This document shows, piece by piece, positions 54,293 to 64,000 of a stretch of 64,000 nucleotides of DNA (positions within the stretch are counted from its first letter, which is position 1; every line of letters starts with the position of its first letter). The stretch is taken from assembly GCA_036345935.2 (NCBI GenBank), contig JADWOT020000001.1, positions 27,790,837-27,854,836 of the forward strand. The letters run 5' to 3'. The translations under genes and the position numbers were made by a program. The stretch is from Taenia hydatigena. Lineage: Eukaryota; Platyhelminthes; Cestoda; Cyclophyllidea; Taeniidae. The notes beneath the pieces are model-generated. The model made no database searches and was not told the origin of the DNA. It was given only the letters and a program-made list of their open reading frames with translations.

Positions 54293-56605
54293 GAGCAGCG
54301 GGTAATTAGGAGAGATGAAGATGAGTGGCGTGAGTGCCTTGAATGTAAAGGCTATTGAATGCTCAAATGGAAGATAAGAACAAGGATCATGATTTTAGAG
54401 AATTGATTGGTCGGGACTGGTTTGTTGGGGCATCACAGGATTGGATGAATGAGTAAAAGAAGGGAGGGCAGATGGAGCTGGACTTCTTGAAGAGAGGAAC
54501 AAGTAGACGCCGCAATCGCTACTCTCGATGAGCTGCAGCATTTGAAGCAACTTTTAAGCATCTTCCCATCTTCCCTCTTTTACTAAAGACCGAAAACTAC
54601 GTGTGCCACCTAAAGCGCACCACGCTCAGCAATGGACATTCCGGCCTTGTTGCGGTCTTCTACGCACAGTCTAATAACTTCAGTCACGAGCCGCACACGC
54701 CTGTCTTCCTACGTAAGTAAACAAGCGAGCTGACTGATTGGCAGATGGGCACGTTGTCTGACCTCATCATCAATTCACCAAAATTTTGGAAGGGCTATAT
54801 GGCTGGCTCATCGGTCGTCGAGGCAAAGGTGACATGACTTGTCGCAGAGAAATCGTCGGTTTTCGACAACTTTAACAGGCCTATGGAGGGGTGGTACATA
54901 TCTACGTCAACTTCACACATTACACCATGGGCTTGTACGTCTAATCCTGCCTCAAAATAAACTATAGGCCTGTATATTCGCCTTCATCCCCCGCCTCATT
55001 TGAGAGGCGTACTTGGCTCTCTATTGAGGAGTGCGAGTACAGTCAACCCCCACGGGACGTTGAAGGGCACTCGTTAATCACACCTTGCTGCTATGGAAGG
55101 AGCACCCAGCTCCCATCCTCTGAGAATCTGGCATTCTCTTCGAACTAAAGGAGGAGATGTACCTATTCCAATTCACCCAACACTCCTACGGTCACCTTCA
55201 AACCGCCAGTTTTACTGAAGACTTAAGTGAGAAGTGGAATCTAACGTCAAACATTCCGAATGTCCATCTTGGAATCCCGATGGGAGAGAGAGAGTGAATG
55301 TTACTAGCACATCTAAACAATGAATGAACCAACGTCCACCCAGACACGGAAGCACAATCTTCTCTCTTTATTAACCAATGTCATAATGTGGCGATGTGGA
55401 CCAGTGCGACGTCAAAGACTGCCACGATATGCCTTTCTGCTAACTCATTTTCGCAGTCACGTATTCATCCCACGTTCTTCCTTAAAGAGTTGAGATACAG
55501 TCTTTAAGAAGTCACCATTGCCAACTTTCGTGTGTGCATCACTAATGTCAATTAGTAATTTCCCATTTCGCTTGTAAACATTTATTACCATTCCATTCGA
55601 AGTCCCCCGTTGACTTGCAGATCTGTGGTTCAATTGACTAGTCGAGTCGATAACAAACTGACTGTAGGGCGTGACAGTGGCTCCAGGTTAAACAGCGGCT
55701 ACTCAGCACCTTGATTTACTGACGGCTCACCGCCTGCTTCTTTTGCCCACTCAGCTAACTTGCCATGATCTCAACAAGCTTCCAGCCAACCAGCTAGCCA
55801 CGCTGACAACCAAGTGAGAAAGGAAGCGAATTTTTAAATTAGCTGCTGTACAAATTGTTGACTCACTTACTAATCCATCAACTAACCAAATGACCCTCCA
55901 ACTGACGAATAGTCCCAAAGAGACTTAACTCTTGACATGGGTTGATGATTATGATGAGTAAATAGCAATTGACAACTTAGATGGACAACGCTCTCTACCA
56001 GAATTCGTTGGGGTTTCACACAACCTGTTATTCTGTCGCAAAAATAGTTGAGTGCGTGACTGGCCAAAGCAGCAAACCAACTGAAAATCTGTCTGACTAA
56101 CAACTAGCAACTGTGCTACTTTATCAATGTTCTCTGGAGTGCGTCGATACCACCAGTGAAATTTGAGAACTGGAGATTTGCTCATCTTACCACCCAATGG
56201 TGACGAAGTTGCACACCGTGAATTTCCTTATTTCCACTTACACGTCCAACACAACTGTGGCTTGTTGTAGCCCATGGAATGGATTGGCAAAGAAAAGAAC
56301 CCAATTTAAGCTATTGTCTCCTCTTCTTGTCTCAAGGCGTCTGTTAGGCAAGTCGTTCCCAGTGAAGACCAAATGCTTTTGGGATAGAGTCTTCAGTAAT
56401 GCATTTTCTGCTCTGCTTCCAGTGATATGAAAATATCATTCACCTTGTCGACATCCGAGAGTTTAGTGCTGAATTGACTGCGGGTAGCCAGATTAATGAG
56501 GGGTCGTCTGCTCCAAATAATACGACCAGGCATTACCTCAGCAACTACTTAAATTTAGATGTAAAATCCTTCAGAAGTTGTTGAGTTTGATTGAGGAACC
56601 GCATC
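54293..56605 (+). repeat. Block F copy 2 (2.3 kb; partner 49735-51990)
   Basis: This is colinear with copy 1 from GAGCAGCGGGTAATTAGGAG at 54293, the same phrase found at 49785. Copy 2 has extra bases at 55115-55150 and 55260-55330, and copy 1 has extra bases at 51690-51715. No intact gene. Confidence 0.9.
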
Positions 56606-56669
56606 GACATGAGACGGTGATTTTCACTGGATGCTTGTAAGGACAAAGATCATCGAGTCTCAAAACTTA

Positions 56670-57020
56670 TCGAGGCAGCATTCGCAAGGGTGTGTAAAGG
56701 TGCGGAGTTCGTCTTTCCTTACTTGGTCCTCTATCGCTCAAAACGAGTAGATTGGATGCAGGTGGGTATCAGTATCCAGAACCAATGCTGTTGCTTCACC
56801 GCCACTGTTAATGCGATTGGTGCTGTTGCAACACTGCTGAATTTTAAGGCCAGACTGACCGCAGCATCATTAGTAGAGACGGATGTGTAGCCACTTCGTC
56901 AGGTCGACACGTTTGCATTATACATGCTTGGCCAATTAGTCCTCAGAGTTAGACGAGATGCGTTGGACGAACACGTCTCTGGCTGCCGAACAGTCTTCAG
57001 CCGCCTTCAGCAGAGCAAAG
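56670..57020 (-). repeat. Module fragment with C85 core copy 15
   Basis: The core at 56976-56891 is on the minus strand (GTGTTCGTCCAACGC; VFVQRISSNSED then TAA). H60 is inverted at 56745-56790 (CGAGTAGATTGGATGCAGGTGGG). It matches 43660-43990 and 62350-62650. Confidence 0.8.
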
Positions 57021-57029
57021 TACCCGCTG

Positions 57030-57930
57030 AACTAGCATCATATCAACGATAAAGAATGGTCCCTGTCTGCCCTCATCCTAGTCTTTTTGAGGGAATAAAA
57101 CCTATGCAGAAGATGATGGCAAACGGATACGTGAATGTAGCCACAGAAATTAACAAATCCAATAAAATTTATCGCAGACTCAACACTAAAGCTTCTTTGG
57201 TGCAATGATGAGCGAGGAGCAAGTGTCCTCATTTGTCCCTTCTTTGCCAACCCCCAGCTCCTGATTATTTTGTATGATCGCATGATTCAAAAATTGATTT
57301 CGTTTCATCTTTGCGCTTTAACCGCTTCTTCTGCACCTGTGTAGTAATGAGTAGGCGAAAGACTAAAATCACTGACGATATAATGGACGGACAATGAGTG
57401 AATAAGGCTTCTTAGCCTAATCTTTTTATTGCATTGAAACGAATGCCAAGGTGGGTGCGGCAATTGCTTAATCTATTGTACACTTTCGCGAATGCGTTAG
57501 TTAAACTGCGGCCATTGCACCCAGTAAATGCACAAAAAGGAACAGCTTCGCTCTGTCTGGAGGCCATCCATATAATCCATCTACTCGCGTCCGGCACGCT
57601 CGAGTGTTCGGATGATGTTGCGCACGCGATTTATTTCCAAATGCTCGTCTCCTCGTCGGCGACAGACGACTGGGGAAGACTTGCCTAACAGAAGGGATCA
57701 AGTGACTAAGACAGATGCTTTCAGACAAGAGGAGGAGAAGGTGCCGCACAATGGATTCATCACTCTGCCAAGCATTCTATGGCCTAAAATATACCAAAGT
57801 TGTGCTGGACATAGAAGTCGAAATGAGAAACTCTATGATCTGGAACTCCGTTACTATTGAGCGGTGGGTTAACCACATCTCGAGATCGCAATTAACAGTG
57901 GTGGTGTCGACACACTACATAGAAAACTGA
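57030..57930. other. No recognisable gene; weak echoes only
   Basis: 57540-57600 (GCTTCGC.CTGTCTGGAGG) weakly echoes 5620-5650. Plus and minus frames of 80-85 codons overlap at 57430-57750 and shadow one another. No splice-supported exon. Confidence 0.35.
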
Positions 57931-58600
57931 CAAAGTAACACAATTGTTAGCAGTTGGTCAGGTGGATGATCAGTTGGCTTGCAGGTCCGACTCGACAGGC
58001 ATTCAATAACTTGCATGACTGAGTGACAGGCTTATACTTATCCAAAAAATCCATTGTAGTGCAAAACAATGCAAGCAATGACATTGCAACGCGACGAGGC
58101 CGGTTAATAGGGTTTTAATCCCTCTCAAGTAGTGACCACTGCATTTTCTTTAACTGTAGTGTCATTTTGACAACGCGGAATATTCATATCATCGTATCGC
58201 GATGTGGTTAGTGAGTGGATTGCACTCGCTTTGGTCGAGCGCGCATTGTCAATCCCTCATGGGCAGCCAGGCAGGCCCCCAATGCAGGAGATGGAGAATG
58301 GCAAATATTCAGACTTTTAGTTAATCTTAGGACACGATTAGGCATAGCAGACGATGAAGTCGACATAGTTGGGAACTGCTTTTCCTTAAGTTCGCTGAAA
58401 TTGTTGTGCAGACAATTACTTTGCAATAAAGTCATGTCGTCATTGCTGCGACAATCGATGAGCCAGCCACATGACACTTTCCACATTTCGGTGACGACAA
58501 TAATGTAGGACAACGAATGCGTCAGTGAGGCGTCTTTCTGTGCCTACTTGTCATAAAATCAGCCTATCAAACAATTGTACTTGCATAAGTAACCAGATTG
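57930..58600 (+). repeat. Block P copy 3
   Basis: GGCCGGTTAATAGG, AATCCCTCTCAAGTAGTGACC, GATGTGGTTAGTGAG and CATGGGCAGCCAGGCAGG align with 39680-39930 and 10705-10960. The following 58390-58500 holds the inverted GWLID frame, open for 101 codons on the minus strand from 58513. Confidence 0.65.
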
Positions 58601-58739
58601 TGGCAATTTTATCTCTACTCTAATCAATTTTACTGCAACATATCATGGGTAGTTCACTAATCTTTTATCTCAGGCTTTCACTTCCTTGCATCGAGTAGTG
58701 AGAGAGTGGGCAGGTGGCACTCTGCGATGGTGATGTAAT

Positions 58740-59450
58740 GAACGAGGCAAAGTGATGTGTGTTATGCTAGTCCAGAGAGTCCACCTCTTTCTCGCAGACG
58801 AATGACGGATGCATGTTCGCCGAAAGCTTCTCGCCTAACAGTGGAGACTACTTAGTCAAGCGTATATACAGCAAGTGTGCTGACGTGCTGAAGTGGCTGG
58901 ATATGCGACCTCACTAATACGTGGGACGGTGGTTAATCCTCATCACCCTGCTCCATTCATCCTGTCACCCACGCAGGAGATTGATACCCACCTGCATTTA
59001 ATCCACTGCTTTCAAGGAATCGAAAATCAAATGGAAAGAAATGAGCATCGAGCCTACTGGCGCACCCCCGCGGATATGCCAGCACACTACTGCTGACATT
59101 GAAGCTACAAAGTGCACACACGGCAGCAGCCTCACTCTACGTGGCAGCTGTGCCTCAGATAGTGTGCATCGGTGCTGTATGCATGTGGTCTCTGCAGGGT
59201 ATGCAACCATGGTGTGCCTCTGTTTCGCACTTATTATGGCTCAGTCACGGAACAGGCAATGTCTGCACAGTCTACCTGCTTTGAGCAGGCAGGTGTGCGC
59301 TACCTGCTTTGAAGTGTACTAGTGATTGACATTTATCGACTTCTCCTTGACTCACTTCCTTGGAACGAGTGAGGGGAATGCAGGTGGGTGTCAATCTCCA
59401 TCGTTGGCGATGTAATAAACGGAACAAACTGGTGACTGCAATCTGGATGG
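58740..59450 (+). repeat. Module M, complete copy with C85 core copy 16
   Basis: C85 is 58812-58900 (ATGTTCGCCGAAAGCTTCTCG; frame MFAESFSPNSGDYLVKRIY continues SKCADVLKWL open). H60 is at 58935-59010 (CTCATCACCCTGCTCC, GATACCCACCTGCATTTAATCC). T is at 59088 (ACTACTGCTGACATTG). The continuation to 59300 matches 37240-37385. An inverted H60 follows at 59370-59420, so this region may have been a head-to-head pair too. Confidence 0.8.
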
Positions 59451-60180
59451 ATGCATGGTGAATTAAAATAAATAGACCCGATAGAAATTGTCTAAGATTT
59501 GCCTTTTTTCCAAATTGTAGTTTCACTTAGGTTGTATGGAATAGACGAATCGGGGCAGATGACTGAGTCGGTGAGTGGACTTGACTCAGCTCTTACTCTC
59601 CTCCGAGTAGCTAACAACCACGAATGCACACAGGTAAAATCCTTCCGCGCCATGCAGCACCAGGTTAAGGGACAGTGAGCATCGTGAGGATAAGGCGATG
59701 AGGTGGGCGAGTAGGTGGTGTGTGGGGATGGTAAAGGTGAATGATGTTCCTCCGCTATATTCGCGGTGCCTTAACGGCTTTTTAAAGTATCAGTCGTGTT
59801 GGTGCATTGGTAATACTATGAATGCTATTCGAAGTGAACAGTGTCGGAACTCACCTGTGCAGAGCAATTTGGAGAAATGTGTGTATCATTCGTGAAGGTG
59901 GCCGATAAATGGCCAACGTTAGCACCATGCGTGTCGGTTTCAATTGGGACGCAGTGAGTTTTGCCCTTCCACCTTTCAACACACGAGCTTTTTGGGCATC
60001 AAAGTAACGTCTAGGTGTGCATATTTGTGGTCGTGAAAAGTGGTACTTTTCCTTCTGTGGTCAAAATGCGTTTCATCAAAAATCTGACAAGAGCAAACAG
60101 GAAGAAATCGCAATGAGCTATTAAGAGCAGCGCAGCTGGTAAGGGAAGTTGAGGGTAAGAAATGTAAGCAGTGAACACTT
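59450..60180. other. No recognisable feature
   Basis: I found no partner copy, no exon-like frame. Confidence 0.35.
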
Positions 60181-60185
60181 AACAA

Positions 60186-60245
60186 ACGCGAGCGGTTAGC
60201 TCGCGTGGATACCTGTGGAGTTCAATACCACTGAGGTTATGCTAC
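60186..60245 (+). other. tRNA-like sequence (possible SINE head)
   Basis: GCGAG-CGGTTAG-CTCGC forms a perfect 5-bp stem with a 7-base loop like a tRNA D arm, and 12 bases on GTGG-AGTTCAATA-CCAC forms a T-arm-like stem with GAGTTCAATACC near a B box. No anticodon arm or acceptor stem is evident, so it is not a functional tRNA. Confidence 0.3.
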
Positions 60246-60269
60246 GCTGATCCGGGTTAGTACATGTGC

Positions 60270-61190
60270 AGGTGACGGATGTGGAACGCTCGGAGCCGCT
60301 GGCATACTTTGTTGCATTTCGATCATCTGCAATTCTTTTAATCGCCTCCACTACTCTTGCTAACTCGTTTGCGCTATTTCGCACAGTCGGTTCCTATCCC
60401 ACATAATTGTATCCCTTTGTATTGTGTTTGATTGTGAAGTATAGCATGTATGCATTACTCTGTTGAATGATGCAACACTATAGGGATTGACAGCGGCATT
60501 GGTGGTGGAGGAAGACGTCGAGGTCAAAGTGATATTGACGGCTTCATATGAAGTTAATTGAGTGCAAACGCATTGAAGTTCAGTGCGATGCAGCTGTTTA
60601 GTCTGCTGTCACAAATTTCCTATCAACTACTCGAAGTGTTACAAAGCGAGTTGTAGAGTGGATACACATTGACGGATGCAAACGGATAAATATTGTTCAT
60701 ATGCGGCAACAAAATTTTGTGTACATCCATTTCAACCTAATCTCTTCTAACAATTTTGCACTTTTCCGTTTACTTGGTAGAGCAAATGCCGTTTGCAATT
60801 AATGAGAATTCTGTTCGCTGTTGCAACAATCGCTCCAGTGAACTCACTGAGATACTTGGATGTGCTCATTCGCTACCTGATTGCGCCATCTTTACATCAC
60901 GGGCGTATTTAGGACTCGTGGGAACTACAACATGGTCCATTCTGCCGAGATGCCTCAACATCAGGTTGGCAAAGTAGAAGAGGAAGGGTTAGTGGAATTA
61001 GTCTCAATGAACACAGATTGAACACAGATTTTGAGTAGCGGCTTGCAAAGACAGCGCGCAAACAGTAAAAAAAAACATTTGCCGTTCTGTACATTAATTA
61101 GCCCTCTTTAAATTAGTCAGACCCGCTTGTTTCTTTCCCTTTCATATGTTACATTAGCTTGTTAAAGCCATTAGATATGCTGCGCATAAT
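60270..61190. other. No recognisable feature
   Basis: A short tandem ATTGAACACAG pair lies at 61009-61032. Nothing else recognised. Confidence 0.35.
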
Positions 61191-62060
61191 GGTAATTCCA
61201 GTTGGCTACAAGTACCACTTAGTGTTTCTTCCTCCTACTTATTCGATTGATCTCGACCACCACCTCCTACAGGTGACTATCGCGTCCCTCACACCTACTC
61301 ATCTACTCACTTCCAAGCACCATTGCTAATTTTGATCCCTACTACATGATGCTTTTCAAATTAGGTAATGAAAATTAACATTTGATGTGTCCCAAGATTT
61401 ATTTAAATTATGCAACTATGCGAGAGTGAAGGATTACAGGTGGTAAGGAGCACGAGCAGCCAAGTAGCAAATAGAGGAACAAAAAACAGTGTCTAAGTTA
61501 TTTTAAATTGGCAGCAACACACATACTGTCACCATGTCACCACATAGACTGCATTGCAACAGCAATTCACTAGTGCATAGACCAGGGACGTGCAGAAGAA
61601 GGCTGCGAAGACTAATTCATCCACCAACAGAGTCATCGCCAAGTCACCGAAGCAATCACCCAAGCAGGCTGGACGCAAACACATGGAATGCGTGAGACTT
61701 TGTAGGCTATCTGCTCCCACTCTGCTCTTTCCACGGGTGTGGAGGTCAAGGAGGAGAAATGGAAGCTGCATTTCTACATCTAAAGAATTCTTTTTAAAGT
61801 GATGGGGTCGATGTCACTTAGACATTGTCAAAATGCACACCGTGCAGGAATTTTGCAGACGAAAGCTCGAACTTTCCTTTTTGACGAGCAGTAGGGTGAA
61901 AAAGATTTTATTGTACTTGCTCTCTTCTCTCTCTTTTGTGCCTGGTGGAATACGAAGTCAACGAGAAATTGCTAGCGTCGAAAGGACAAATCCGACTATG
62001 ACACTCATGCACGGATATGAAACAGTGAAATTCACTAGATGAATATGAGGGCAAAGTTAA
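61190..62060 (+). repeat. Block J copy 3
   Basis: This is a direct copy of 52190-53000 extended to match 37510-37690 inverted (GACGAAAGCTCGAAC, TGAAATTCACTAGAT). Frames align in part (VQKKAAKTNSSTNRVIAKSP; ICSHSALSTGVEVKEEK) but are in two registers, so a frameshift separates them. Immediately followed by a composite element. Confidence 0.8.
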
Positions 62061-62557
62061 ACGAGTTTCAGAGCTTTTAGAGGCTGCAATCTGCTCTGGA
62101 AGCCTTAGCCGTAACAAGTAACGAGTATAACGCTCCTGCCTGTCCAAAAAGGCAAGTTGTGCAGACATCACTCGTTTGTTGATTGGACCACCAATGGATG
62201 CAGAAAGGAAGGAGACACACTATGACTGCAGACGTCACATGTGAACGATCTCGATCCACATTGACTGAGAGGTGGTTCCCACGAAGTGTGAAGCTGTTGC
62301 AATATCAGCAGCTGTGTGTCGACACATTCGCAAAGGTGGGTAGTAGAACGAAACGAGTAGATTGAATGCAGGTGGATATCTGTATCCATCACTGGTGCTA
62401 TGAGTAACGAGGTGAGGTGGTGATGATTAAGCCCGTTTGGAGAAGGACCGGTGCTGTTGCTCCACCGCCGCTGTCTCTGTAATTAACGCTTCTGCAACAC
62501 TCCGCCGAATTCCACGACCAGAGTGATCACAGCATCATTGATGGTGACGGATATCTA

Positions 62558-62644
62558 GCCACTTCGTCAGGTCGTCGCGCTTGCATCATGTATGCGTGAC
62601 CAATTAGTATTCCAAGGTAGACGAGAATCGTTCGTCGAACACGT
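62558..62644 (-). repeat. C85 core copy 17
   Basis: This core has palindrome variant GTTCGACGAACG on the minus strand; the frame VFDERFSSTLEY then TAA. Sub-type shared with 43.9 and 56.9 kb. Confidence 0.8.
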
Positions 62645-62698
62645 CTCTGGCTGCCTACCTGCCGTCAATTGAGATTTATAAAAATCGACCACCTAAAG

Positions 62699-63320
62699 CT
62701 GCTACCAACCCGACAAATTCAAGGCGTAATAAAAAGCATTAACTTGGTGTATTCTTACTAGGCATAGTTTCATAATCAGGTTGAGGTCTACAGGCAGCAC
62801 AAAGGGCAGAAAGGTCAACCTCAATTTACGTTGCGCACGTCCATCCACCTCAGAATTGCGGGCTAGCTGAATAGCCACGTCCAGGTTTAGTGGCAGCCAT
62901 TTCTTGCCCAGAGCGAATTTGAGCAGGATGTACTGACTGTCAACAAAGGTTATGCAGTAGTAGTTTATTGGAATAGGTCTGTCTCTCGAGTACGAGATTC
63001 TATTTCTTTAGCCACTGATCCGTTCGGTATAATGACGGTGGCGCATTGTTTTTTCTGCTTGGTCACTTTTCCCACATCGTCTGCGCACAGATGCTCAAAT
63101 TCGCCTTGGCCAAGAAGTAGCTGCAGCGAAAATTTGAGTGCGTCCATTCAGTTAGACTTACATTCTGTGGTGGATAGGCGTGCAGAATGTGGGTTTCCGT
63201 TAGGCCGTTCCAATCTTCGTGCTGTCGGTTAGGTTCAACCTGACCAGTAGGCTGTGTTTCGTAAGGGAAAACAAAATTAATGCTTTGATTACGCCTGAAG
63301 TTTGTTTGATTGGTAAAAGC
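62699..63320. mobile_element. Fold-back element in composite copy 3
   Basis: The left arm 62699-62930 (GCTACCAACCCGACAAATTC, AAAGCATTAA, GGTTGAGGTCTACAGGCAGCAC) pairs with the right arm read inverted from 63320 (TTTACCAATCAAACAAACTTC, AAAGCATTAA, GGTTGAACCTAACCGACAGCAC). Spacer about 160 bp. Same order and arm content as at 44.0-44.7 kb. Confidence 0.7.
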
Positions 63321-63611
63321 TTTCAGTGGTTGGTTTTTTGACATGTTGCGAAAAATTCGGCGTCCATTCATTCCTGCTTAGACGTAGTTTTCTCAGAGCC
63401 AGTAGCTTGAGCACAGGTAGACGACATTCACCATTACTAGTTGAGTGAGTAACAAGGTAGCTTGATGAGGATGAAGGGCGTTAAGAGAAGGCTCGGCGAT
63501 GTCACTGCTTCGTTGCTGCCTCTGTGATAGTTGCTACTGCGTGGAAGCTGAGATGCATGCACACGCGCAGCTCTGCCGATCAGAAGGGATGGATTGACCA
63601 CCTTCACAGCC

Positions 63612-63700
63612 GCTTTTTCACGTCGGCACATTCGCTATACATATATGTGCTGGACTAAGTATTTCTCAATGCTAGCCGAGAAACGTTCGACGAACACACA
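63612..63700 (-). repeat. C85 core copy 18
   Basis: This core reads GTTCGTCGAACGTTTCTCGG on the minus strand; the frame VFVERFSASIEKYLVQHIYV ends at a TAG. Same position in the element as copy 10. Confidence 0.85.
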
Positions 63701-64000
63701 TCTTAGAGTGGAACTATCTTCACTTGCCTTCGATTAAGAAGCGGACTCACTCTGCCCGCTCTCACTTAAACGTTTTGAGGGATAGAAAGCCAAGAATGTC
63801 ACACATTTCAGTGCATTTGTTAAGGGACGATAGTAAACAAAGGACAACAATCTAGCTGGTTCATTTCAAGTAGCACAAGCCTTACTGCCCGTGTAAATCA
63901 GCATGTCCAAGATAAATGCGACCAGGGAAGAGAAGAAATGTAATAGCCAAAGAGCTGCGATGCGATGATCCACTCAAATGTACAAGGTGTTGGTCTAGAA

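Larger units (their letters stand above)
62090..64000 (-). repeat. Composite element copy 3, cut by the window end
   Basis: On the minus strand: GGGCAGTAAGGCTTG (63885), C85 (63700-63612), H60 (63490-63425), fold-back (63320-62699), C85 (62644-62558), H60 (62420-62365), T (62320-62300), then ACTTGCCTTTTTGGACAGGCAGG. It is colinear with 43515-45300. The match is still running at base 64000. Confidence 0.85.

Noticed and set aside
1..64000. CRISPR array, bacterial operon, rRNA, complete tRNA, telomere repeat
   Set aside because: No regularly spaced identical repeats, no long adjacent frames with ribosome sites, no conserved rRNA segments, no full cloverleaf, no TTAGGG-type array.
1..64000. Autonomous transposon or virus-derived coding region
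   Set aside because: I looked for reverse transcriptase, integrase and transposase style motifs in the translated frames and recognised none; frames are too short and broken.

Overview
The window looks like a gene-poor, repeat-saturated stretch of an animal nuclear genome. There are no long open reading frames, no bacterial-style operons, no rRNA and no convincing tRNA. The few gene-like pieces have GT/AG splice borders with pyrimidine-rich acceptors (cut by TCC tracts), and exactly 100 Ns at 13443-13542 mark a scaffold gap. The style (short introns, TCC-rich introns, balanced to mildly AT-rich DNA, dense old dispersed repeats) reminds me of a flatworm, perhaps a tapeworm. That is an inference from style, not from a recognised gene, and I hold it at about 0.4.

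The one segment I would defend as possibly protein-coding is at the left end: a three-exon model (1810-2694) for a small membrane protein of unknown function. It sits inside a copy of a repeat that elsewhere lacks it. Everything else is a mosaic of diverged segmental copies. Main pairs: 6060-7690 with 16630-17935 (block A); 14100-16285 with 18060-20490 (block B); tandem units 21753-25833 and ~25850-31246; an inverted copy of the unit's right part at 11150-13442, beside the N gap; 32640-34500 inverted against 45690-46345 plus 48890-49745 (block I); 49735-51990 with 54293-56605 (block F); and 35280-38250, inverted against both 52190-53960 and 61190-64000.

The recurring building block is a module M of about 280-420 bp: an 85-bp core (called C85) opening with the near-palindrome GTTCGTCGAAC, then a motif H60 (ACCAGTGATGGA ... 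CCTGCATTCAATCTACTCG), then a motif T (CAGCTGCTGACATTG). I find 18 recognisable C85 copies plus one deleted copy, on both strands. Two modules head to head make a ~560-bp near-palindrome at 21402-21966. Modules flanking a fold-back sequence with ~200-bp inverted arms make a composite element of about 1.7 kb (35980-37400, 43515-45300, 62180-64000, and a broken one inside 29135-30815). I recognise no transposase, reverse transcriptase or integrase, so these would be non-autonomous or relic elements.

Several blocks keep the same frame open in more than one copy (C85; block J at 37450-38250, 52190-53000 and 61190-62060; block B on the minus strand; the GWLID block), which hints at decayed exons. 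Nucleotide identity among copies is roughly 80-90%, so open frames alone do not prove constraint. Stretches with no repeat partner and no recognisable gene lie at 2860-3560, 40640-42050, 46870-48890, 57030-57930 and 59450-61190. All alignments were made by eye, so boundaries are approximate to tens of bases.
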